A stretch of 64,000 nt of DNA from Lacipirellula parvula (GTDB taxonomy: Bacteria > Planctomycetota > Planctomycetia > Pirellulales > Lacipirellulaceae). Position numbers and translations under genes: made by a program. The notes beneath the pieces are model-generated. The model was not told the origin of the DNA and did no database searches. It worked only from the letters and a program-made list of their open reading frames with translations. The stretch spans positions 3,268,501 through 3,332,500 of the forward strand of contig NZ_AP021861.1 of the NCBI RefSeq assembly GCF_009177095.1. The letters are read 5' to 3'. Below are positions 1 through 8,177 of this stretch, piece after piece. Every line of letters begins with the position of its first letter. Position 1 is the first letter of the stretch.

Positions 1-2
1 TG

Positions 3-1094
3 CCGCTCGAAGAAGAGACGATCGCCGAACGACTCCACGCAGCCGGTTACGCGACGGCTTCGATTGGAAAATGGCACCTCGGCGGACCGGAGTACTATCC
101 GGAGAAGCACGGGTTCGACGTAAACATCGCCGGCAACGATCAGCCGCAACCGCGGCCTGGCTACTTCGCGCCGTACGCAATCGACACGATGAAGCAGGGA
201 CCGAAGGGCGAATACATCACGGATCGCATCGGCAAGGAAGCGGTTAGCTTCATTCGCGAGAACGCGAAGCGACCGTTCTTCCTTTACATGCCGCAGTTCG
301 CGGTGCATACGCCGATTCAGGCGAAAAAAAAGCTGATCGCCCGTAACCAAGAGAGAGTGAAAGATGGGATGCGGCACACCAACGCTGCCTATGCGGCGAT
401 GGTCGAGAGCATGGACCACACGGTTGGCAGCATCCGCGCGACGCTAAAAGAACTCGGTATCGCTGACCACACGATCATCATCTTCACCTCCGACAACGGC
501 GGTCGCATTCCGACGACTTCAAATGCACCGCTCCGCGCGGGGAAGGGCTCTTGCTACGAAGGGGGCGTCCGCGTGCCGCTCATCGTTTACTGGCCGGGCG
601 TGACGCCGGCCGGCAGCGTTTGCGATGCACCGGTCATCACGATGGATCTTTACCCGACCATCTTGGCAATGACGGGCGTCGCCGATGCGTCGCCCAGCGA
701 CGGCGTCAGCTTGGTTCCGCTGCTGCATAAAACGGGCGGTCTCGCCGATCGCTCGCTGTATTGGCACTACCCCCACTACCAGCATTACCAACAAGAAGGC
801 ACGACCCCCTATGCCGCCGTTCGTCGCGGCGACTGGCGGCTAGTCGAGTTTTACGACGATCACCGCGTCGAGCTTTACAACTTGAAGGATGATCCCAGCG
901 AGCGAACAAACGTCGCGGCCTCATCGCCGGAACTCGTGAAATCGCTGCAGGACGAACTGCACGCCTGGCTTGGAGCGGTGAACGCTCAAATGCCGACGCC
1001 AAACCCGAACTACGACCCAACTAAGCCCGAGCACACGCCGCCAGTTACCAAGAAGCAAGCGAGGCTTGCGAACGGGCAGAGCGGGGATGCCTAA
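3..1094 (+). CDS. Sulfatase, C-terminal part (5' end outside window)
   Basis: The open frame runs in from the left edge (first full codon at 3) and stops at 1094, so the N-terminus and the CxPSR formylglycine site lie outside the window. The motif GKWHLG appears near 77-95, followed by the alkaline-phosphatase-fold sulfatase core, including a TSDNGG metal-site motif near 488-505 and the usual C-terminal domain. The family hydrolyses sulfate esters, here probably on a glycan in the periplasm or outside the cell. A second sulfatase lies 1 kb downstream, and glycosidases for fucose-type glycans follow, which supports a role in desulfating polysaccharide. An ATG at 189 is internal to the conserved domain and is not the start. 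Confidence 0.9.
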   Translation, partial: PLEEETIAERLHAAGYATASIGKWHLGGPEYYPEKHGFDVNIAGNDQPQPRPGYFAPYAIDTMKQGPKGEYITDRIGKEAVSFIRENAKRPFFLYMPQFAVHTPIQAKKKLIARNQERVKDGMRHTNAAYAAMVESMDHTVGSIRATLKELGIADHTIIIFTSDNGGRIPTTSNAPLRAGKGSCYEGGVRVPLIVYWPGVTPAGSVCDAPVITMDLYPTILAMTGVADASPSDGVSLVPLLHKTGGLADRSLYWHYPHYQHYQQEGTTPYAAVRRGDWRLVEFYDDHRVELYNLKDDPSERTNVAASSPELVKSLQDELHAWLGAVNAQMPTPNPNYDPTKPEHTPPVTKKQARLANGQSGDA

Positions 1095-1212
1095 GCGCCG
1101 CGTTGCGCGACGGCAGTCTACGATTAATTCGAACCGATGATTCGCCAGATTGATACGCACCTTGTCTAACCCCTTTTGTCGCGAGCCCGGCGGGCTCACT
1201 GGAGGTTGTCTC

Positions 1213-2064
1213 ATGAAGATTCGCAACTTGGTTTTACCTACAGTAGCGGCGCTCCTTGCCGCGACGGCTCCGCTGGCTCAAAGCGCCACGATTAGCGGCT
1301 GGGCCATTCACAATGGAACGTCGACGGTTGGCGGTACGCCAAGCGCCCCGACCTTCACCGCCGCCGACAACATCGCGGCGATGGCCCCGTTCGATCAGCC
1401 CGTTTTGCTTGATAGCAACGGCGACTTCGTCGAAGTCTCGACGACCGTGACGATCACCGGCCGCACGGGCGGCGTTGGCGTCAACACGCTCAACACGCAG
1501 TTGCGAATCGGCTTGTTCAACGGCCCGGCGGGCGCCGTCGCGGCCAGCGATATCCCGAACCAGGGATTCATCATCGAATACAGCAACCTGGCGGCCGGCG
1601 GACTCATCCGCGAGCAACCAAGCGCCTCGCAAACCAACCCGTTCAACAGCCCGACGAACCTCGGCAACGGGACGCCCGACGCCGGCGGCGATTCCATCCA
1701 AGGCGCCAACCCCGGGCCAGTGACGCTGACGCTCAAGCTGACCCGCAACGCGGGGATGCTCGATCTTTTCGGAACCATCACCGGTACGGACAGCGTGAGC
1801 GGCAATCCCTACTTGTCGAACTTCACGCTCAATGGCATCAACACGGCGAATTTTCCCGCGAACGGCACGTTCAATTTCAATCGCATCGGTCTGTTTCTCG
1901 GCGATGGCGTGAACGGCGCGAGCGCGGCGCTCTCTAATTCCACTATTCAGACAAACGTCCCTGAACCTGCCGCCGGCCTACTCGCCGTAGCGGCAGCCGT
2001 GGGCGGAATCGCTACTGCCCGCGGTCGCCGGCAAGCGCCGCAGTTTCACTGCGTGCAGCGGTAA
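1213..2064 (+). CDS. PEP-CTERM sorting domain protein, secreted
   Basis: This 283-residue protein begins at an ATG preceded by GGAGGTTGTCTC, a good ribosome-binding site; the longer frame from 1150 lacks one. It has an N-terminal signal peptide (MKIRNLV, then a hydrophobic run ending in AQSA), a beta-rich middle full of Thr, Gly and Asn, and a C-terminal VPEPA motif followed by a hydrophobic Ala/Gly segment and an Arg cluster. That tail is the PEP-CTERM sorting signal, which in other bacteria is processed by exosortase at the inner membrane. The middle matches no enzyme family I recognise. It sits between two sulfatases and its product may be a surface or matrix protein involved in glycan handling. 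Confidence 0.85.
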   Translation: MKIRNLVLPTVAALLAATAPLAQSATISGWAIHNGTSTVGGTPSAPTFTAADNIAAMAPFDQPVLLDSNGDFVEVSTTVTITGRTGGVGVNTLNTQLRIGLFNGPAGAVAASDIPNQGFIIEYSNLAAGGLIREQPSASQTNPFNSPTNLGNGTPDAGGDSIQGANPGPVTLTLKLTRNAGMLDLFGTITGTDSVSGNPYLSNFTLNGINTANFPANGTFNFNRIGLFLGDGVNGASAALSNSTIQTNVPEPAAGLLAVAAAVGGIATARGRRQAPQFHCVQR

Positions 2065-2077
2065 GCGGGGAGTGCCC

Positions 2078-5000
2078 ATGAAACCCCGCTACTGGTTGAT
2101 TGGCCTGACAGCGCCGGCCTGCACGGCGCTGTCAGGTCAGGCCGTGCGCGCCGACGCCCCGCGCCCCAACATCATCCACATTCTCGCGGATGATCTCGGT
2201 TGGGGAAGCGTTGGTTTCAACGGCCAAACGCAAATCGCTACGCCGAACATCGACCAACTCGCCGCCCAGGGGATGCGGTTTGAGAATTCCTACTCGGCGC
2301 CCGTTTGCGCGCCGAGCCGGGCGATGCTCTACACCGGCTTCCACCAAGGCCATGGCAGCCTGGACGGCAATGACGAGATCACTGCGGGGTTTCGCGCTGA
2401 AGACGTGATGACGCCCCAGGTGATCGCCGCTGCAGGATACAACTCCGCAATCTTCGGCAAATGGGGCTTCGGCGCGACCCAGGGTAGCGCGAGCGTGGCG
2501 CCGGTCGTCAACTCCACGGCAAGTTTGCCGAACAATCACGGCTTCACCGACTTCTACGGCTACCTCAACCACGGGGCGGCTCACGACTACTTCAACAAGT
2601 GGATGTGGCAGACCAGCGGCGCCCCGCAAGGCGTGTCGACGACGATCAACAGCGGCGGGCCTGGCGGCACGGCTCAGTACACGCACGATCTGATCGCCGC
2701 CAAGAGCGAGCAATACGTCGCTGCGCACGCTGCGGACGAGGCGCCGTTCTACATGGAGGTCGCCTACACGATCCCGCATTTCGATCTCGACGCGATCAGC
2801 AGCGCTCCGGGCGGATACGGCGTCTACGCGTCGCAATCGACTTGGACGCCGCAGCAAAAGGCTTACGCCGCGATGATCACGCGGATGGACGCCAGCATCG
2901 GCTCGTTGATGTCCCGACTCGACGATCCCAACAACGACGGCGACGACTCCGACAGCATTCGCGAGAATACGCTCGTGATCTTCACTTCCGACAATGGCGG
3001 AAGTCCCACCGAAGACAATGCTCCGATCGATTTCTTCAACGCCAACGGCGACTTCCGCGGCGGGAAATTCGAACTTTACGAAGGCGGCATCCATTCGCCG
3101 ACGGTCGCTTACTGGCCCGGCACGATCGCCGCAGGTTCCGTCAGCGACTACCGAACGGATTTAGCCGACTTCATGGCGACTGCTACAGATCTCGCTGGCG
3201 CCGAAGCCCCGGTTGGCATCGATGGAACGTCGATCGCTCCCACGCTCACTGGCGTCGGCCATCAGCGCGAGCGCGACTATCTTGTCTTCGAGCATCAAGG
3301 CTCGCGCGGCGGCGATCCGGATCCGCGCATTGGGCGCTGGGCAGTCGTCCGTCAGGACGGCATGAAGCTGATCCAGTACTACGACGAGACCCAGGCTGTT
3401 TTCAATCTCAACGCCGATCCCAGCGAATCGAGTCCGCTGAGCCTCGGCAATCCGGCCAACGCTCAAATCGCCGCTGAATTGCAGGCAGCGGCGGTCGCCG
3501 AAGGCGCTCTGCGCGGCGTCGTTGAATACCGCACCTACACGGGCAGTAACGGCAGCAACGTCCAAGACGACTCTAGTTGGGACGGCGCAGGGCGTCCCAA
3601 CGGCTATTGGTCGGCGACCATTGCGAACAACGGCGCCACGCCGCGGATCGCGCACGTGAGCGACGACGTGACGACGCTGGGCGTCGAAATTCGCGGCCAA
3701 TCTGCCGAACAAGTGGTCGACGTTCATGCGGGGCAAACGCTTACCGGCCGAAACGAAGTTCGCATCGGCGCGCACGGCCGCGTTGATCTAAGCGGCGGCA
3801 CGCTCGCCTCCAATCGCTGGACAAACATCCGCGTTGGCGGCGAACTTCGCGGCCAGGGGCACGTCGTCGGCGACGTTTACAATGAAGGCGAACTTTCTCC
3901 CGGCCGCGCCGACGCAACCGCCTGGCCTGTCGTCGCTCCGCCTGCGCTGCCGCCAAGCTCGCTCAACACGGGCGTCGTCAGCGGCGCCAACTTTAACTTT
4001 AGCGGCGTGCAAGACGACGTCCCGCTGCAAGCCACGAGTACCCTCAGCCCCTACGCGGAGGTTTCGCATGGCCTCGACTTCGGCCCCGGCGTCTCGCCCA
4101 AGCTGGGGAACGGCGGCACCGACGCGGGCAACGAGTTCAATATTATCGGCCAGACGGGCTCAACGCTCGCCGCGGCGATCAACAACGGCGACTACATCTC
4201 TTTCACCGTCGATCCTGTCGCTGGAGCCGGCGCCATCCCCTCGAGCGTGAGTTTTCGCGTGTGGCGAAACGGAGGCGCCGCCGCGAAGAACTTTGCGATT
4301 CTTTCCAGCATCGATGGCTTCGCGGCAACCACCGCCCTCGCGCAAGCGACTTACACCGATAGTGGCAGTGGCAATCAGCACACGCTCACGGCGACGCTTC
4401 CGGAAATCACCGCGACTAGCGATCCAATCGAGTACCGTCTGTACGGCTGGGGCGCCACCGACGGCGGCGGCAATACGCACATCAATCTCGCATCGTTGAA
4501 CGCGAGATTCGTCGGGATACCGACGCTCGAATTCAACCTCGCACAGCCGAACAATGGCGCGCCGCTGACTGCTCTAAAACGCAGCGATTCGCACCTGGAA
4601 CTGGCAGCGGGGCTCGCCCGCGGCCCGGGGCTTTCGACGCCCAATGGCGGCAATGCCCCGAATGAACTCGGCGTCACGGGATTCTCAAGCGGCGCATCGC
4701 TACAGTCGGCCATCGATGGAGGCGACTACTTGTCGTTCGCTGTGCGGCCGATTGAGGGGATGGCGATGTTCCCCGACAGCGTCACCTTCTCACTGTGGCG
4801 GGACAGCGCCGATTCCGCCGCGACCTACGCCGTACTTTCGAGCGCCGCCGGTTTCATTCCAGGTCAACAGCTTGCCGAGGTTAATAACTTCACCTCGGGT
4901 TCTGCCAATCGTTTCGAAATCACCGGATCATTCACCGGCGCCCAGGCGACGACCGAATCGGTGGAATTCCGCCTGTATGGATGGAACGCGACGGCGTCCC

Positions 5001-5686
5001 TCGCGAGTACGCACCTCGTTGGCGCCTCGCTGCGAGCCAGATTCGCGTCGATCGTCGGCGGCGAGGTCGATCCGTCCGGTCAATTGTCGGTTGACGGGGA
5101 CTACTACCATCTTGCCGGAAGCATGCTGGCAATCGACCTTGGCGGCCGCTCAGCGGGCGTCGACTTCGACGTCGTCAACGTCAGCGGCGCCGTCGATCTT
5201 GAGGGAAGCCTGGAGGTCTCTCTCGTGGACGCGGGCGGATCGTTATTCTCGCCGACGCTCGGCGATACGTTCGAAATCCTCACCGCCGCTCAAGGTTTGT
5301 CTGGCAGTTTTAGCGACGTCTCGCTCCCGGCGCTCGCCGCAGGTCTCGATTGGTTTGTCGATTATTCGCCGAACGGCGTTTCGCTCGATGTGGTGGCGTC
5401 TGCTGATTTCAACAGCGACGGCAGCGTTGGCGCCGACGACCTGCTCGTCTGGAAAAGCAACTTCGGAAACGAGCACGCCGACCGAACGGACGGCGATGCC
5501 GACCACGACGGTGTCGTCGATGGACGCGACTTCCTTTACTGGCAGCGTTGGGTTGGCGTGACCGGCAGCGCCACGAACGAATCGCATATGCCGATCCCAG
5601 AGCCGGCAGCCGCATTGTTGGCTTGCGCTGGCGTAACAGGATTCGTCTGTCTGCGGCGGATAGCCGGATCTGCGCTGGGCAGTTGA
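2078..5686 (+). CDS. Multidomain secreted sulfatase with tandem beta repeats, dockerin and PEP-CTERM
   Basis: This 1202-residue protein starts at ATG 2078, behind GGGGAG; a GTG at 2072 is less likely. A signal peptide (about residues 1-28) leads into a sulfatase domain (about 30-465). The formylglycine site CAPSR has its Cys at residue 77 and a TSDNGG metal motif follows further on. After it come an autotransporter-like Gly/Asn beta stretch (about 490-615), two homologous beta domains of roughly 175 residues (about 629-811 and 817-991), another beta domain, a dockerin-like EF-hand pair (about 1108-1160) and a PEP-CTERM tail (IPEPAAALL). Ordinary sulfatases are 450-600 residues, so more than half is accessory, probably for binding or display. 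Only 13 bases separate it from the gene upstream, so an operon is likely. Confidence 0.88.
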   Translation: MKPRYWLIGLTAPACTALSGQAVRADAPRPNIIHILADDLGWGSVGFNGQTQIATPNIDQLAAQGMRFENSYSAPVCAPSRAMLYTGFHQGHGSLDGNDEITAGFRAEDVMTPQVIAAAGYNSAIFGKWGFGATQGSASVAPVVNSTASLPNNHGFTDFYGYLNHGAAHDYFNKWMWQTSGAPQGVSTTINSGGPGGTAQYTHDLIAAKSEQYVAAHAADEAPFYMEVAYTIPHFDLDAISSAPGGYGVYASQSTWTPQQKAYAAMITRMDASIGSLMSRLDDPNNDGDDSDSIRENTLVIFTSDNGGSPTEDNAPIDFFNANGDFRGGKFELYEGGIHSPTVAYWPGTIAAGSVSDYRTDLADFMATATDLAGAEAPVGIDGTSIAPTLTGVGHQRERDYLVFEHQGSRGGDPDPRIGRWAVVRQDGMKLIQYYDETQAVFNLNADPSESSPLSLGNPANAQIAAELQAAAVAEGALRGVVEYRTYTGSNGSNVQDDSSWDGAGRPNGYWSATIANNGATPRIAHVSDDVTTLGVEIRGQSAEQVVDVHAGQTLTGRNEVRIGAHGRVDLSGGTLASNRWTNIRVGGELRGQGHVVGDVYNEGELSPGRADATAWPVVAPPALPPSSLNTGVVSGANFNFSGVQDDVPLQATSTLSPYAEVSHGLDFGPGVSPKLGNGGTDAGNEFNIIGQTGSTLAAAINNGDYISFTVDPVAGAGAIPSSVSFRVWRNGGAAAKNFAILSSIDGFAATTALAQATYTDSGSGNQHTLTATLPEITATSDPIEYRLYGWGATDGGGNTHINLASLNARFVGIPTLEFNLAQPNNGAPLTALKRSDSHLELAAGLARGPGLSTPNGGNAPNELGVTGFSSGASLQSAIDGGDYLSFAVRPIEGMAMFPDSVTFSLWRDSADSAATYAVLSSAAGFIPGQQLAEVNNFTSGSANRFEITGSFTGAQATTESVEFRLYGWNATASLASTHLVGASLRARFASIVGGEVDPSGQLSVDGDYYHLAGSMLAIDLGGRSAGVDFDVVNVSGAVDLEGSLEVSLVDAGGSLFSPTLGDTFEILTAAQGLSGSFSDVSLPALAAGLDWFVDYSPNGVSLDVVASADFNSDGSVGADDLLVWKSNFGNEHADRTDGDADHDGVVDGRDFLYWQRWVGVTGSATNESHMPIPEPAAALLACAGVTGFVCLRRIAGSALGS
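2104..2136 (+). promoter_or_regulatory. 13-bp perfect inverted repeat inside the sulfatase signal-peptide codons
   Basis: CCTGACAGCGCCG at 2104-2116 is the exact reverse complement of 2124-2136, with a 7-base loop. It lies 26 bases inside the sulfatase coding sequence and about 40 bases after the upstream stop codon. The RNA hairpin would be strong and GC-rich. It could end transcription of the PEP-CTERM gene before it, or slow translation early in the sulfatase. No T-run follows, so intrinsic termination is only one reading. Confidence 0.5.
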
Positions 5687-5721
5687 CGCATATCTTTCGG
5701 CATAGAACTTGAGGGAACGCG

Positions 5722-7116
5722 TTACACATCGATCGCTTCGAGCGGTATACCTTTGGTTTCTACTAGCCAGTTCCAAATCGCTGCGAATCCGATCGCACAC
5801 ATGGCGCCATAAAGCCAGAAGACGCCGTGCGCTCCGAGACTGCGATTGAGGAAAGGGAAAGTAAATGTGAGCGCGCCGCACGCGGCCCACAGGCAGAATA
5901 CGGTGAGCGACATGGCGACGCCGCGGATGCGCGTGGGGTAGAGTTCGGCGATGACGACCCACGTCACCGAGGCGAGCGTCATCGCATAGATTGCGATGGC
6001 GGCGATCACTAAGCCAACCATGACCATGCCGGCCTGATCGGTGTAGTAGGCGGTTCCCAACGCGACGTTGATCAACGCTAACCCTGCGGCCCCGACGAGC
6101 ATCAGCGTTCGTCGGCCGATGGCATCGACCGTGGCGAGCGCGACGAGCGTGAACGCTAAGTTGACGGATCCGGTAATCACGATCGACCGCATCACGCCGC
6201 TCACGTCGTACCCAGCGGCGCGGAAGATCTCCTCCGCATAGTTAAAAATGACGTTGATGCCGCACCATTGCTGAAGGATCACTAACCCGATCCCGAGCAT
6301 GAGCGCCCGCGATGCTTTCCGTTCAAGTAAGTGGCGCCAATCAAAATGCTCAAGCTCGCCTTGATTCAGCGAGTGGCGGATGGCTGCCATTTCTGTTCGC
6401 GCCTCAATTGCTCCGCTAATCGTCGCGAGAACCACTTCGGCTTCGGAATTTCGCCCCGCTCTAGCAAGCCAACGCGGACTCTCCGGCAGGATGAAGGCGA
6501 GCCCGAGGAAGGCCATTGCCGGAACGGCCCCGGCCCCGAACATCCACCGCCAACCCGCTTGGCCATACCAGGATTGTAGTAAGGCGTCCGCGGAGATTTC
6601 TGCCGGGACGTCGCGCGCAATCGCCCAATTCACGATCTGCGCGGCGAGAATGCCGATGACCACAGTCATCTGGTTGATCGAAACCAGGCGACCGCGCGAG
6701 CGAGCCGGGCTGATCTCCGAGATGTACATGGGCGAGACCGTCGACGCCAGCCCGATGCCGATACCACCAGCAATGCGCGCCAGGTTAAAAGACAGAAGGG
6801 TCGTGGCAAGGCCGGTCCACACGGCGCTGGCGGTGAACAGAAATGCCGACAGCATTAGCAGCGGCCTGCGACCGAACCGGTCGGTGAGGGCGCCGCACGC
6901 GACCGCTCCAGCCAAACATCCCACGAGGGCGGAGCTCATCGCCAACCCTTGCTGGAACGGGTTATCGGCGATGCCGAAGTAAAGCTCGTAGAATGGCTTC
7001 GCGCCGCCGATCACGACCCAGTCGTAGCCAAAGAGCAGCCCGCCCATCGCGGCGATTAGGCAAATCCGCCACAGCACATCGTGGCGGATGGAGGGCTCAA
7101 CGTTCAACGATGGCAT
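5722..7116 (-). CDS. MFS sugar transporter, sugar porter family
   Basis: This is a 464-residue, roughly 12-helix membrane protein. Sugar-porter motifs are visible: GALTDRFGRR between helices 2 and 3, RGRLVSINQ after helix 4, PESPRWL at the end of the first half, and a diverged VETKG (usually PETKG) at the C-terminus. It should take up a monosaccharide across the inner membrane, probably by proton symport; the substrate cannot be read from the sequence. It converges on the sulfatase (35 bases between the stops) and shares strand with the DUF5107-TPR gene upstream, a pairing that fits sugar uptake and processing. Length is normal for the family. Confidence 0.9.
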   Translation of the reverse strand: MPSLNVEPSIRHDVLWRICLIAAMGGLLFGYDWVVIGGAKPFYELYFGIADNPFQQGLAMSSALVGCLAGAVACGALTDRFGRRPLLMLSAFLFTASAVWTGLATTLLSFNLARIAGGIGIGLASTVSPMYISEISPARSRGRLVSINQMTVVIGILAAQIVNWAIARDVPAEISADALLQSWYGQAGWRWMFGAGAVPAMAFLGLAFILPESPRWLARAGRNSEAEVVLATISGAIEARTEMAAIRHSLNQGELEHFDWRHLLERKASRALMLGIGLVILQQWCGINVIFNYAEEIFRAAGYDVSGVMRSIVITGSVNLAFTLVALATVDAIGRRTLMLVGAAGLALINVALGTAYYTDQAGMVMVGLVIAAIAIYAMTLASVTWVVIAELYPTRIRGVAMSLTVFCLWAACGALTFTFPFLNRSLGAHGVFWLYGAMCAIGFAAIWNWLVETKGIPLEAIDV

Positions 7117-7171
7117 GTGCGTGGATCCTGAGCGAGCAGTTGATGCACATCATCTTACGACCGCCTAGCCG

Positions 7172-8177
7172 CTAACGCGATGTCCGCGTCACCGCCTGGT
7201 GTAGGTATCGATGCACTAGGGCTCCAGTGTGGTTGACGTTAAGAGCAAGGACGCGAGCAAATTGCCTTTCTGCCATCTCGTCGTCCCGGCGTCCCAAGTA
7301 GCCGAGAGCGAGCATGTACCGGCAATGGATCTGGTTAGTGAACGATAAATCATCGTCGAACATCAGCGATTCGGGCAGCGATACGGCAAAGAAATCGATT
7401 TCCGGAGCATCGTCGAGGTGATCTCGTCCGTAGTCGATCAGCTGGTTAAACCGCTGCAACGCCTCGTACTCTCGCCCCAGGGCGCGATGAGCCAACCCTT
7501 GGTAAAAGATCATCTCGGGAGGCTGATCGTTGTAGTAAATTGCCGCTGAGGGTTCATCGAGTCCAACGCTCGCGCGTTCGAAACAGGGCTGAGCCGCCGT
7601 CTCGCGGCCGACGGCTCGATGGGCGCAGCCGAGCAAGTAGTGAATATCATTCTCCTGGATGCCTGCGAGCTTTCCCTCCCCGAGCGAATCAGGCCAAACC
7701 TTAGTGCGGTTGAGCAGTTCGATGGCGTACTCAAATTGCTCGTCGGCAAGAGCGCGACGCGCCAGTTGGGTGAGACTCAAGCGATACTGCGCTGAAACCT
7801 TTCCCTCTCCTCCCTCCCACGGATGAAACTCCCGTTCCAGCAGATGACCAAGTGCTTCCTCATGCTGGCCGAGTTGATTGAGCAGCGTGACGCGCTCGAG
7901 CTCAAGATCGTCACGTCGCGCGACGACCTCCGCGTAACGCTGCAAGCGGTCGAGCCGTTGCTGCGGATCATGGTTGAGCCGCTTGGCAAGCTGATCGTAC
8001 TCGAACAGAACACGCGCGTCTGTTGGATTCAATTGGAATGCTTCGGTGAGCGATGCCGACGCAGCGAAATGATCGCGTCGCTTGTTGAAATAGGCGAGCG
8101 CCAGATTGCGGCGCGGCGCCGCGAAATTCGACGCAAGTTCTGCTGATCGCTCCCAACAGCTGATCGCTCCCAACAGC
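7172..8177 (-). pseudogene. DUF5107-TPR protein, 3' part, out of frame with its 5' part
   Basis: This frame carries the last third of the TPR protein whose N-terminal part is at 8029-10515. Helical TPR-like repeats run through it, with repeated Leu/Ala patterns and phrases such as LALAYFNKRRDHF and ALGYLGRRDDEMA. The frame break is at a tandem 17-bp duplication (8144-8177). Deleting one copy gives one continuous frame reading EEAISCWERSAELASNF and a 1108-residue protein. The long frame starting at 8269 only reads through the other gene's codons and has no start signal. Without a restored frame this segment would not be translated in phase. Confidence 0.75.

Noticed and set aside
4644-5561. 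Long plus-strand frame of 305 codons inside the sulfatase gene
   Set aside because: It is an Arg/Ser-rich shadow of the sulfatase reading frame in high-GC DNA, with no motifs.
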